A stretch of DNA of 64,000 bases, from positions 43,665-107,664 of the forward strand of contig NZ_PQCF01000006.1 in assembly GCF_002964765.1 (NCBI RefSeq), in the 5' to 3' direction. How positions within the stretch are numbered: the first letter of the stretch is position 1; every line of letters starts with the position of its first letter. The notes under the pieces were generated by a model, which searched no databases, was not told the origin of the DNA, and worked only from the letters and a program-made list of their open reading frames with translations. This stretch comes from Pseudoalteromonas sp. T1lg88. GTDB taxonomy: Bacteria > Pseudomonadota > Gammaproteobacteria > Enterobacterales > Alteromonadaceae. Shown piece by piece: positions 18,350 through 27,800 of this stretch. The translations under genes were made by a program, and so were the position numbers.

Positions 18350-18901
18350 CTACTTTTTCAATACGGGATAGCCTTGGGTATACACCCAGTCAGTATCCTT
18401 GGCTGGCATATGACAACTTAAGCAGTCATTTTTGTAGTTGGTGGCTACATTTTTCGTCGGATTATCAGGTTTAAATAATGCCCACCCCCAACCGTCTCCC
18501 CACAAGGGGTTGTCCGCAAACCTGTTTTTACCGTCCTTGACCATCACAAACCATTGTTTGATCTGTCCACTCTCGTAACTGACGCCTTGGCCGGTCGTAA
18601 AATCACCGCTCTCGGCCACCCTTAACTCTTTAATAATCACCGCCCCGTCGGGAAACTCGCCGGTGTTGCGATAGTGCTCTAACGTGCCCTCGCTGGCATA
18701 AACGCCGTGAAAGCCGCTGGCATCACCGCTGGGTACCAACCAGGAGCCAAGGTGGGTGGTTGAGGTTCGAAAATCGGTCGCTAAGGTAATATTTCCTTCT
18801 TTATCAACAAATTCTTTAGGTAGATCCTTTGCTAAAGCGCCATAGGGCAGGCCTGCGATAAGCCCACTCAACAATATTATTTTCACTTGGTTAAGTTTCA
18901 T
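18350..18901 (-). CDS. Cytochrome P460 family protein (exported c-type heme protein)
   Basis: A 183-residue protein with a signal peptide (cleavage after GALA, ~24) and the cytochrome P460 fold. The heme-binding CLSCH (Cys160, Cys163, His164) sits near the C-terminus as the family requires. Family members oxidise hydroxylamine or bind small nitrogen oxides, but many are of unknown function. Its exact reaction cannot be read here. It stands alone between a Fur-regulated gene and a stretch of small unknown genes. Confidence 0.88.
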   Translation of the reverse strand: MKLNQVKIILLSGLIAGLPYGALAKDLPKEFVDKEGNITLATDFRTSTTHLGSWLVPSGDASGFHGVYASEGTLEHYRNTGEFPDGAVIIKELRVAESGDFTTGQGVSYESGQIKQWFVMVKDGKNRFADNPLWGDGWGWALFKPDNPTKNVATNYKNDCLSCHMPAKDTDWVYTQGYPVLKK

Positions 18902-19258
18902 ATTGCTCTCCTATTGTTAATCTCTAAGGATAGTTAAAGGTTAAAATATAACCATGCAATATCATTCATACAGGCCTGTTTGAAAGCTTGCATTAGACCT
19001 TCTCGAAAAGCTTGCTTCAAAGGTTAGATCTGGTCGGTTCACCGACGTCAAGACAGAGGAAACACAAGGCTTTCGGCTAATCCTCGCCATCTTTAAAGTA
19101 CGCTTATGAAAAAGTCTTAGCTGGCAAAAACTTGAACGATTTGTTATCAATATATGTGGAAACGAACGGGGAAAGGTGCATGCTGACTAATGCCGGCGTT
19201 GCCACTACCAAATTATGACAAGCTGTTTTTTACCTCACACTAGGATAGGGAAATTAAA
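18902..19258. other. Intergenic stretch with no convincing gene
   Basis: AT-rich 357-base gap between the divergent cytochrome P460 gene and a small exported protein. AAAGCTTGC occurs twice (18984-18992 and 19008-19016 approximately). A minus-strand frame of 62 codons in it has no ribosome site and unusual composition, and I do not call it a gene. Confidence 0.4.
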
Positions 19259-19609
19259 ATGAAAATTAACACGAGTTTGTTAGCGCTTTCTCTATTGGCT
19301 TCTGCCTCGGGCTTCGCTGCTGAGACTTACCAAGTCACTACTTCAGTCTATACAAATGGTGAATTGGTTGCTTCGCCTGTTGTGCTAGTGGAAGCGGACA
19401 AAGCGACTTCAATGACCATTGGCGAGAACTTTAGCTACAATTTGACGGTAAAGCCGAACCAAGATGAAACGGCAGATGTTATTACGGCACTTACCCTTGA
19501 GAATGACACCCTCACCCCATCGTTCACGGTTGCCTATGGCAAAGAAGCCAGTATAGAAATTGGCACTCAAAAACTGACAATCTTGGTGAGTAGAGTTGAC
19601 AACCAATAG
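19259..19609 (+). CDS. Small exported beta-rich protein of unknown function
   Basis: A 116-residue protein with a clear signal peptide (MKINTSLLALSLLASASGFA, cut before AETYQV). The mature part is all short beta-like stretches with acidic character and no cysteine (TYQVTTSVYTNGELVASPVVLVE...SMTIGENFSYNLTVKP). The ATG follows GATAGGGAAATTAAA. I do not recognise a family; the pattern recalls small periplasmic proteins whose genes scatter as singletons in Shewanella and Alteromonas genomes. Confidence 0.6.
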   Translation: MKINTSLLALSLLASASGFAAETYQVTTSVYTNGELVASPVVLVEADKATSMTIGENFSYNLTVKPNQDETADVITALTLENDTLTPSFTVAYGKEASIEIGTQKLTILVSRVDNQ

Positions 19610-19771
19610 CCGTCACCAAAAACGCGCCGGCTGGGCGCCCAACCCAGGATAAGTGGCAACAATAGGTACTAAATTGGGGAATGGTCAACCTAAAACAGAA
19701 AGGTTTCTGGCCATTAGTGGTTCAAAAATTAACTAGGCACATTAATACTTTAAAAAACATGGAATAAAAAT

Positions 19772-20011
19772 ATGGAAATTATGGCATTTATCGGAATTGT
19801 AATATTTCTCATAGGTGGAATAGGTTTTCTAATAGCTGCGTTTAAAACCAATATCCTTTGGGGATTGGCGTGTCTATTTATCTCACCCGTTTCGATAATA
19901 TATTTAATTTTGCACTGGTCAGAAGCTAAGAGCCCATTCTTTCTTCAGCTTGCTGGACTTGCAGTCGTTCTTTTTTCTGGCTCTATGGGAGCGGATATAG
20001 CGTTAAATTAG
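19772..20011 (+). CDS. Small membrane protein (79 residues)
   Basis: Three hydrophobic segments (residues ~5-25, 29-48 and 57-75) with almost no soluble part. The glycine-rich FIGIVIFLIGGIGFLIAAFKTNILWG start is typical of short bacterial membrane proteins of unknown function. The codons are more AT-rich than in flanking housekeeping genes. A weak GGAATAAAA lies before the ATG. Confidence 0.5.
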   Translation: MEIMAFIGIVIFLIGGIGFLIAAFKTNILWGLACLFISPVSIIYLILHWSEAKSPFFLQLAGLAVVLFSGSMGADIALN

Positions 20012-20418
20012 AACTTCCCCGTTAATTTACTCCAAGCTCACAGGTATCGAACCTCCCGTTTAGATTCGCGCTTTCGATCTCAGATTTTGTTGTGGAGTGT
20101 GTCATTAAGAGTGAGGCACGATGCCGAGCTAGATTTATCAGCACAGGGATGTGCTGTTAAATCGCCTCAATGACTAAACGAAACGTTTAACAAAACGCTG
20201 AGTTCGCAAGCATAAGCGAATCACGGGCGCCTTGGGGTTCCAAGGGGCGGTTGGCGCAAACCGCCCTTTGGTTGCCGTCGCCAACGCGACAAGATCATCA
20301 ATTACCACCGCAGTCAGCTGACCGACACGATAGACCAGATCAAGCCGCTGTCGGCGCTAAGCACCGAACTACAACAATCAAAAAGAAAAGCGATTGTCCG
20401 CGCCCGAACTCAAAAATA
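20012..20418. other. Gap with gene debris rather than an intact gene
   Basis: After the small membrane protein there is no intact start-to-stop gene. The right half holds a coding-like frame without a start codon (described separately). The left half shows only short hairpins such as CAGCACAGGGATGTGCTG near 20138-20155. Confidence 0.4.
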
Positions 20419-20422
20419 TTAG
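20216..20422 (+). pseudogene. Probable 3' remnant of a gene, no start codon
   Basis: The frame encodes GGWRKPPFGCRRQRDKIINY and continues HRSQLTDTIDQIKPLSALSTE..., with an ordinary helical, charged composition and a TAG stop at 20420-20422. No ATG, GTG or TTG is available between the preceding in-frame stop (20213) and this text, so it looks like a truncated C-terminus. I do not recognise the family. Its stop overlaps the end of the SIMPL gene on the other strand. Confidence 0.35.
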
Positions 20423-21135
20423 TCCACCAAATAATACTCAACCGTACTCACTACCCTCACCTTCTTCAGGTGCGGCGAGCTTGAATCTCGGTCGCTGATA
20501 CTAAACTGTCCCTGACGCGCCGATTTAATTTTGCCGAGCGTCGAGTCCGAGTCGCGGGCAAATTTAACCGCCACTTCGCGGGCGTTGCGGGTGGCCTGCT
20601 CTATCATCTGCGGCTTAATATCGTTTAAGCCAGTAAACAGGTATTCAATACGGTTGGTGTAACGGTCACCGCCTATGGCGATACCTTGCTTAGCCAGTTC
20701 GCTGATCTGACTGCTGGCATGGCGTACCTTGTTAGGATCTTGGCTGTACACCGACATATTGGCGCTAACCAGGTAGCGTAGGCCGACCTGCTCGGGTCCG
20801 TATTGCTGCGCTTTTTTATCAACTACTGTGACCTGCCCCAGGGAGATTTCCTCGTCACTAAAACCGTGCAGCTTTAAAAATGCCACCACGGCGTTTTGTT
20901 TTTGCTCCACCGCACCGGTAACCTGCTCTAGTTGCTCACCGGCTTCGGTGAAAACTATGGGCCAAATGGCAGTGTCCGCCTGTACCTGCTGCTCGGCTAA
21001 TCCCTTCACCACCACGGTGCGATCCATAGCCTTAAACTCTATGATGGCATTGCTGAGCAAGATGCCGATAGAGGCCAACCCCAAGGCTAGAAGAAAAGCA
21101 GGTAAAATATTGATGTGCGTTATACTTTTGTGCAT
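20419..21135 (-). CDS. SIMPL (DUF541) domain protein, membrane-anchored
   Basis: A 238-residue protein with an N-terminal hydrophobic anchor (ILPAFLLALGLASIGILLSNAI, ~9-30) followed by a SIMPL domain facing the periplasm (RTVVVKGLAEQQVQADTAIWPI ... ATRNAREVAVKFARDSDSTLGKI). The family is named after an IRAK-interacting protein and includes YggE, linked to oxidative stress. Its molecular function is unknown. The gene is monocistronic and divergent from the patZ-like gene. Confidence 0.9.
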   Translation of the reverse strand: MHKSITHINILPAFLLALGLASIGILLSNAIIEFKAMDRTVVVKGLAEQQVQADTAIWPIVFTEAGEQLEQVTGAVEQKQNAVVAFLKLHGFSDEEISLGQVTVVDKKAQQYGPEQVGLRYLVSANMSVYSQDPNKVRHASSQISELAKQGIAIGGDRYTNRIEYLFTGLNDIKPQMIEQATRNAREVAVKFARDSDSTLGKIKSARQGQFSISDRDSSSPHLKKVRVVSTVEYYLVD

Positions 21136-21203
21136 TGATGCTTCCTTTTTGCAACAAGTATGAGACTATATTTCGGTATCCAGTGTACCAAAATGAGTAA
21201 GCT

Positions 21204-21899
21204 ATGAGCGTAAAACGCATTAGTCAGTTCTTCAACCCTAAATCCATAGCTGTTGTCGGCGCCTCGAACAATCCCATGCGCCCGGGCTACATTGTGATGC
21301 GCAACCTGCTGCAAGGCGGCTTTAACGGTCCAATAATGCCGGTCACACCAAAATACGAGGCGGTACACGGGGTGCTGGCCTATGCCGATATTGCATCGCT
21401 GCCTCAACCACCCGATATTGCCATCATTTGTACCAATAAAGCCACCTTATTACCACTTATCAGCGATCTCGCCAAACAGGGCTGTCGTAATGTTATCGTG
21501 GTCGCGGCGGGCCTCAGTGACGAGCAAAAAACCGAATTACAACAACATTGTAAAGCTCAGCATGTGAATTTAATGGGGCCCAATTGTTTGGGTTTGATGA
21601 TCCCCCATCTTGGCGTCAATGCCAGTTTTTCCCATACAGTGACCCGCCCCGGCAAGGTTGCCTTTATTTCACAATCGGCGGCGGTGTGCTCAACCATTTT
21701 GGACTGGGCACAACATAAGGATATTGGCTTTTCTTACTTTATTTCCGTGGGCGACTGCCTGGATATCGACTTTGGCGAACTACTGGACTTTCTCGGCCGC
21801 GACGCCCGCACCAAGGCTGTGCTCTTATACATAGATAATCTCAAAGATATTCGCGCTTCATTTCCGCAGCCCGAGCCGCCGCCTTTAGTAAACCCGTGA
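21204..21899 (+). CDS. N-terminal piece of split PatZ-like protein (CoA-binding domain)
   Basis: 231 residues. KSIAVVGASNNPMRPGYIVMRN begins the CoA-binding Rossmann domain, and LMGPNCLGLMIP plus FISQSAAVCSTILDWA mark the succinyl-CoA ligase-like region. The last ~15 residues (SFPQPEPPPLVNP) are out-of-frame and carry no family similarity. Confidence 0.7.
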   Translation: MSVKRISQFFNPKSIAVVGASNNPMRPGYIVMRNLLQGGFNGPIMPVTPKYEAVHGVLAYADIASLPQPPDIAIICTNKATLLPLISDLAKQGCRNVIVVAAGLSDEQKTELQQHCKAQHVNLMGPNCLGLMIPHLGVNASFSHTVTRPGKVAFISQSAAVCSTILDWAQHKDIGFSYFISVGDCLDIDFGELLDFLGRDARTKAVLLYIDNLKDIRASFPQPEPPPLVNP

Positions 21900-23890
21900 T
21901 CGTGATTAAAACCGGACGCACCGATGCCGGTGCCCTGGCCGCATCTGCGCACACCGGCGGGGCCAGCGGCTGCGATGCGGTCTATGATGCCCTGATCCAG
22001 CGCGCCGGTATGCTTAGGGTAAATGATTTACGCGAGCTCTTTGCGGCGACGCAAACACTGGCGCTGCATCCAAAATTACTCAAGGTAGAACCCCTGTGCA
22101 TACTTACCAATGGCGGCGGTCCGGCAGTAATGGCAGTCGACAGCCTGGTACAAAGCTCCGGTAAGCTCTGTGAGCTTAGCGAGGCCACCTTAGAGGCATT
22201 AAACAAGGTGATCCCCCAGGCGGACAGTACTCACAATCCGGTGGATATATTTGGTGACTCAGACCCAATGCGTTATCAGCAGGCGCTGAAGATTCTGCTC
22301 GAAGCCAAGGAAGTGGAAAACCTGCTGATTATTCACACCCCGTCGGCGTTAGCGCCAAGCGCCGATTATGCCCGTATTATAGTCGACACCTTGGCGCAAA
22401 TAGACGCTCGCAAGCGCCCCTTTGTGATGACCAATTTTATGGGTGAAGACGCCGCCTATGAGGCCAGGCGCATTTGTGCCCAAGGTGGCATTCCCACCTA
22501 TCGCACCCCAGAAGGTGCGGTTGGTGCCTATATGCATTTGATCAATTACCGCCGTAACCAAAAACACCTGACGCAAACCCCAGAGTCCATTGTTGATGAG
22601 CTGGATATTCAGGTCGAAGAAGCCCAGGCAGAGATCAGCGCCCATCTGGACCGCAACGTGCACTATCTCAGCACCCATCAGGCGGCGCCGCTGCTGGCTT
22701 ATTACGGCATAGACACAGTGACTACCCACATTGCCACCACACCCAGTGAGGCTGCGGAAGTCGCCGCTGAATGCGGTTTCCCCGTGGTGCTTAAACTGAT
22801 AAGCCCGGATATCGCCAGTAAATCCGAGGTCGGCGGTGTTGTGCTTAATCTCAGCGATGAGCATGAGGTCGAGCAAGCGGCGTTTGCCATTTTACTGCGC
22901 ATTAATCAGGTCTACCCCGAGGCCCGTATCGACGGCTTTGCCATTCAGCCCATGGCGCCACGTGCCGGGGCCCATGAGCTGCGTATCGCCATCAAAACCG
23001 ACCCACAATTTGGCCCGGTGATCTTACTTGGCGAGGCCGGCAGTGCCCTTGATTATTCCCAGGCTGCGGTGGCCCTGCCGCCGCTGAATATGAATCTGGC
23101 CAAGTACTTAATTGCCAATGCCCTGGATAAGGGCGTGCTTAAAGAGCGCACCTTGCCGGAGAAGGTCGACAAGTATCGCTTATGCGCCCTGCTCACCCGG
23201 GTTTCGCAGTTAATCGTCGATCAGCCGGATATCCACAGCCTGGAGCTGAACCCCTTGCTGGCCACCCAGAGTCAATTTTTAGTGCTCGATGCAAGCATAG
23301 GTATCAGCCGTTATAAGCGTCTTGCCCATCGTAAGCGCCTGGCCATTCGTCCCTATCCCAAGGAGCTGGAACGCTGGGTCACCCTAAAAGACGGCTCCGA
23401 GGCGCTGTTGCGTCCCATTCGTCCCGAGGATGAGCAGGCTCACCGCCGTTTCGACGAGTCACTTACTAAAGAAGACAGATACCGGCGCTTTTTTGGCGAA
23501 ATGCCGCACTTTAGCCATGAGCAATTGGCCAAGATGACGCAGATCGACTATGACAGAGAAATGGCCTTTATCGTCACCCGTAAACAGCGCGGTGAAAATG
23601 TCACCTTAGGCGTGTCCCGGGTGCTAATGGACCCGGACAACCTGGTCGGGGAATTTGCCATAGTCGTTGGCTCACAAGCCCAAGGGCTGGGTTTGGGGCG
23701 CATTCTCCTTGGTGCCGCCGTAGACTATTGCCAGCAACAGGGCGTTGGTAGTATCGAGGGCATGACCCTGTGGGAGAACACGGGTATGATAGAGTTAGCG
23801 CGTAAGTTAGGGTTTACTATCAGTCGTGACTTTGAAGAAGGCACTATTCATATGCGCCGCGAACTCAATAAAAGAATAGAAGATGATTAA
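21896..23890 (+). CDS. C-terminal piece of split PatZ-like protein (ATP-grasp and GNAT domains)
   Basis: 664 residues from an internal ATG that is only the first start after the shift. It holds the second ligase domain (GRTDAGALAASAHTGG), the ATP-grasp domain (GFPVVLKLISPDIASKSEVGGV) and a C-terminal GNAT domain (ALLRPIRPEDEQAHRRF ... QGLGLGRILLGAAVDYCQQQG) with the acetyl-CoA loop. Its last eight bases overlap the start of the ion-channel gene. Confidence 0.75.
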   Translation: MIVIKTGRTDAGALAASAHTGGASGCDAVYDALIQRAGMLRVNDLRELFAATQTLALHPKLLKVEPLCILTNGGGPAVMAVDSLVQSSGKLCELSEATLEALNKVIPQADSTHNPVDIFGDSDPMRYQQALKILLEAKEVENLLIIHTPSALAPSADYARIIVDTLAQIDARKRPFVMTNFMGEDAAYEARRICAQGGIPTYRTPEGAVGAYMHLINYRRNQKHLTQTPESIVDELDIQVEEAQAEISAHLDRNVHYLSTHQAAPLLAYYGIDTVTTHIATTPSEAAEVAAECGFPVVLKLISPDIASKSEVGGVVLNLSDEHEVEQAAFAILLRINQVYPEARIDGFAIQPMAPRAGAHELRIAIKTDPQFGPVILLGEAGSALDYSQAAVALPPLNMNLAKYLIANALDKGVLKERTLPEKVDKYRLCALLTRVSQLIVDQPDIHSLELNPLLATQSQFLVLDASIGISRYKRLAHRKRLAIRPYPKELERWVTLKDGSEALLRPIRPEDEQAHRRFDESLTKEDRYRRFFGEMPHFSHEQLAKMTQIDYDREMAFIVTRKQRGENVTLGVSRVLMDPDNLVGEFAIVVGSQAQGLGLGRILLGAAVDYCQQQGVGSIEGMTLWENTGMIELARKLGFTISRDFEEGTIHMRRELNKRIEDD

Positions 23891-24836
23891 AAAAATAAGA
23901 ACCACGCTGGCCGATGTGTTTGAAGCACGCGGCAAATCGAAGCGCTATGGTTATGCCTTCGATGCCTTTTTAATGACCTTAATTTTTGCCAATGTGCTCG
24001 CCATAGTGATGGAGTCTGTGCCCAGCATGGCACACGAACATACGCGCTTTTTTTTCTACTTTGAATTGATATCGGTACTTATTTTCACCGTTGAATACCT
24101 GGCTCGGGTGTGGGCCAGCGTCGATTTAAACCGTTTTGCCGACAGCTCACTAAGCCCAACAAAAAGGCGCCTGCGCTATCTCATATCGCCCATGGCGGTG
24201 ATCGACCTAATCGCTATTTTGCCCTCATTATTAATGTTCCTGGTGCCTTTCGATCTGCGTTTCTTAAGGGTGCTGAGGTTATTGCGAATTTTCAAACTCA
24301 CCCGTTATTCCCGCGCCATGCAGCTGATGCTGAACACCATACAGGAAGAGGCCAGCTCGTTACTGGCGGCATTCTTTATTATGACGGTGATCCTGATTAT
24401 TGCCGCCAGCGGCATTTATTTGCTCGAACACGATGTGCAACCGGATAAATTCGGCTCCATTCCCGCCGCCATGTGGTGGGCTATTATCACTTTAACCACA
24501 GTGGGTTACGGCGATACCGTACCTGTCACCCTGATGGGGAAAATCTTCGGCGGCATTATTACCATCCTCAGTATGGGCATGGTTGCCATCCCTACCGGTA
24601 TTCTGGCTTCAAGCTTTTCCGAGCAGTTGCGCAAGCGCCGTAGAGCCTACAGTGAAATGGTGCATCAGCTGATGGAAGACGGCATTATCTGCCATCCAGA
24701 GCGGGTAAAACTGAATGAATTGCGCCTTGAGCTCGGCTTAAGCGTGCAAGAAGCGGCGCACCTGGAAGAGCAAGTGCGCGATCAGCACCCCTTGCTTAAG
24801 CGCTTTTGTCCCCAGTGTGGCCATCATTTGGAATAA
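23883..24836 (+). CDS. Voltage-gated potassium channel-like protein (six transmembrane segments)
   Basis: A 317-residue inner-membrane channel subunit. It has S1-S6 segments, an arginine-rich S4 (LRFLRVLRLLRIFKLTRYSRAM, ~119-140) and the potassium selectivity filter TTVGYGDTVP (~205-214). The C-terminal tail is coiled-coil-like and ends in FCPQCGHHLE, half of a zinc-ribbon. Its ATG lies inside the last codons of the patZ-like gene (8-base overlap), so its translation would be coupled to an intact upstream frame. Its 3' end overlaps the convergent sensor gene by 41 bases. Confidence 0.9.
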   Translation: MIKKIRTTLADVFEARGKSKRYGYAFDAFLMTLIFANVLAIVMESVPSMAHEHTRFFFYFELISVLIFTVEYLARVWASVDLNRFADSSLSPTKRRLRYLISPMAVIDLIAILPSLLMFLVPFDLRFLRVLRLLRIFKLTRYSRAMQLMLNTIQEEASSLLAAFFIMTVILIIAASGIYLLEHDVQPDKFGSIPAAMWWAIITLTTVGYGDTVPVTLMGKIFGGIITILSMGMVAIPTGILASSFSEQLRKRRRAYSEMVHQLMEDGIICHPERVKLNELRLELGLSVQEAAHLEEQVRDQHPLLKRFCPQCGHHLE

Positions 24837-27800
24837 TACAGGCCTTAGCGAGTAAATCGGCCACCCCATCACCATGACAGGGCTGCGCTAACGCGTCGCC
24901 CTGCATCAGGGTGCAACCCAGGTTTAACAACTGACGCTGCTGTTTATCATCGGCCACGCCCATGGCGAGCACCTCAATGTTCATGGCGGCGAAAATAGGC
25001 ATATAACGGCTGACCTTGTTATAGGCTTTATAGTCCACACACAACAAGGCGCTGAGCTCGGCGCCCAACTTCACCTGTTGAAATAACTCGTCTCCCAGCT
25101 CGGGCACGCAAAATTCGTCCACCGTCTTAATATGCAAAGACAAACACATGCCTGATATCACCAGCTTTTGCAGCACTTGCCTGGCATCGGCGTCGAGGCG
25201 CTGCCAGTCATGCACCGAAATCTCTAATACCAAACAGCTAATGGGGAAATCATAGCTGTGCAGCAAGTGAACAATATCGCCCATGCTACCGGGTTGGCTG
25301 AATTCACGTCCCTTGATAGCTAAAGACAAGTGCAGCAGTGGTTGTTGTCTATGCCAGAGGCGACATTCAAGCACCGCCCGCTCTAAGGTTTGCAATAGGA
25401 GTTTTGACCACAACCGGGTTTGGCGTATATGAGGGTAATATTCCTGCGGTGCCAATAGCTGCTCATCATGTTGCCAGTAGGGCAAGACCTCAAAGCCTTG
25501 TAATTCGGCATCCTGCATGGCGTAAATGCCCTGATAGTGATTTATAAACTGGCACTGATCGGCGGCAATCATTAAGGCTTGCTCTGTGGCCAGACTACGC
25601 TGCACCTGAGCATTAATGTCTGGCTGGAAGAAGTGAAACTGGTTGCGACCGCTGCGTTTGGCCTGATACAGCGCCAATTCGGCGCCTTTAAGCAAAGCTT
25701 CGCCCTGCTGTCCATCTTCGGGGAAGAGCGCCACACCTATACTGGCGTTGGCGGCGCCGAGTGTGCCATGACAGGGGCGCATCAGCACCTCCTGTACCTT
25801 ACGACACACCGCCAGCACCTGCTCCAGCGCATCTATATCTTCAAGTAACAGAGCAAATTGCTCAGCCTCGATGCGCCCTAAACTGTCTTGCGAGCGCACT
25901 GCCCTTTGCAGGCGATAAACCAGACTCAGCAGTTGCTGCTCAGCCGCTTGCTCCTCGAAACCAACCACAACCGGCAAGGGCACATTGATCAGCAGCAATG
26001 CACAGCCGCGGTTATCCCGTTGTGCTTGCTCCAGTGCGTGTTCAACCCTATCCATAAACAAGGGACGATTAGGAAAGCCGGTAAGGCTGTCGTAGTGCGC
26101 CTGCTGTTGTTGGGTCTCCAAGCTATGCTTGGCTTCACTGATATCTGTGAGCATCACTATATAGCTGGTGCTGTGCTGCTCGCTGTCGGCGACCGCACTC
26201 ATCTTCAGCAGCACGGGAACCTGCTCACCGGTTTTAAGCACTACCTGCTCTTCGCATTGGTAATGCTCCCCCACACGTAAGCCTTTCAAAATACGCAGAT
26301 AGTTAATGCGCACATTTTTCGACAGCCCCAGATTCAGACGTCGTGAGGATGGGCTACTGGTGGGGTAATCAAAATTTTCCCGCAACGCCTGATTGGTGGC
26401 AACGATGCGCAGCTTGGAGTCAAAAATAATTAGCCAGTCGCTGGCCTGCTCAAAGGCGGCACCAAACATGCGTGCATTTTCTTCTAACACCAGCTCCCGA
26501 GTCATATTGGTATAGGTGCCCGCTACCTGCACCGGATGGGTACCTTCCCATTGCATCACCTTGCCAAAGTCTTTATACCAACGCCATTGCCCACTGCTGT
26601 GGCGCAGGCGATAGACGCAGTTAAAGTAACCCTTGTCGGTGGATAAAAATTCCAGCCATTCGATACGGAATTTTTGTCTTTCATTCGGGTGAATCAACGC
26701 CAGATATTGATCCAGCTGACAATGCTCATAGCTATAGCCCAGCTCCTCACGCAACCGTGGTTGATAAATTTTGCTCTCATGCTGATGCCAGTCCCATACC
26801 CCGGAGTGACTGCCTTCGAGCGCCAATTTCAGGCGCGCCGCCGACTCTTTGCTTTGTTTATGCGCCGCCATCAGCATCTTTTGAATGCGATTGCGACGAT
26901 ACATCCACATGGCTATCAGGCTGGCGATAATAATCACATACAGGGTGATAAAACTAGGCGAGCTCCACGGCGGGTAGGCAACGCTAATACTCAAGCGTGC
27001 TGGCTCGGTCGACTCGCCGGTAAAGGGGTCCCGCGCCCACACCTGAAGCAGATGCTCCCCAGGGTTTAGCTTGGGGAAGACCACGCGATTATTATCCCGG
27101 GTAAAGCTTTTCTGGCTGCCATCGAGCTGATACTCGAAAATAACCCTGTCCTGATAATTAAAGGCCATGGCGCTGAAGGTGATCTCTAAGCCGACATCAT
27201 CATGGTCAAGGTGAACCTGGGTTAAAGGCCCCATGGTTGGCAGCTCAAGCGCGCGGTACATCAGCTCTGCCGAGGTAAAATTAACCCCTTGCAGCAAGGC
27301 CCGTTGCGGTATATTGCGCTGCGGATAAAACAAGGTCGCGCCTTTAACCGAACCAAATGCCAGGCGACCGTCGTCACGACGACTGACCGAGCCCAGGTTA
27401 AATTCATTGGTGGCTAGGCCTTCCAGATTAGTGAACTGAAAAAAGTGCTCATTTTGTGGGTTAAAGCGCCATAAGCCCTTATGACTACTCATCCACACCA
27501 TACCCATATCATCGAGCACCAGATCATACATAAGGTTACCCGGACCGCGGCGCTGTAAATCTATGTGTTTAATAAAATTAAAGTTGCTGGCGTTTAAGGC
27601 CACCAGACCATGATTGGAAAACGACAGCCACAGGATATTATTGTTATCCACCACATAACCATTAAGGTTGATGGCCAAACTGCCATGAGATTGCGGCACC
27701 CGATAAAGCATTTGCAGGGTTTGCGTTTGGGCATTGAAACGCAGCAGCTGACCGCCGGAGAAAAACAAGGGTTGCAGAGGGTTATCCGCTAACGGAGCGC

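Larger units (their letters stand above)
21204..23890 (+). pseudogene. patZ: PatZ/Pat-like acyl-CoA synthetase (ADP-forming)-GNAT lysine acetyltransferase, frameshifted
   Basis: Reading both pieces together gives a protein of about 895 residues, the normal size for YfiQ/PatZ-type protein lysine acetyltransferases. Order: CoA-binding domain, succinyl-CoA ligase-like domains, ATP-grasp domain, C-terminal GNAT. One base is missing near 21848-21860. The first frame runs on to a TGA at 21897, while the homologous text FISAARAAAFSKPVIVIKTG continues in the -1 frame. The total of 2687 nt becomes a multiple of three if one base is restored. No slippery heptamer is present, so programmed frameshifting is unlikely. 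Confidence 0.8.

Noticed and set aside
18962..19150. 62-codon minus-strand reading frame
   Set aside because: No ribosome site, odd composition and no family resemblance.
20251..20484. 77-codon plus-strand reading frame
   Set aside because: Its composition (His/Pro/Arg-rich) looks out of frame; the adjacent frame reads like a real protein remnant, and its end overlaps SIMPL coding sequence.
21848..21870. Programmed -1 ribosomal frameshift in the patZ-like gene
   Set aside because: No X-XXY-YYZ slippery sequence or strong downstream stem at the junction; orthologues are single-frame.
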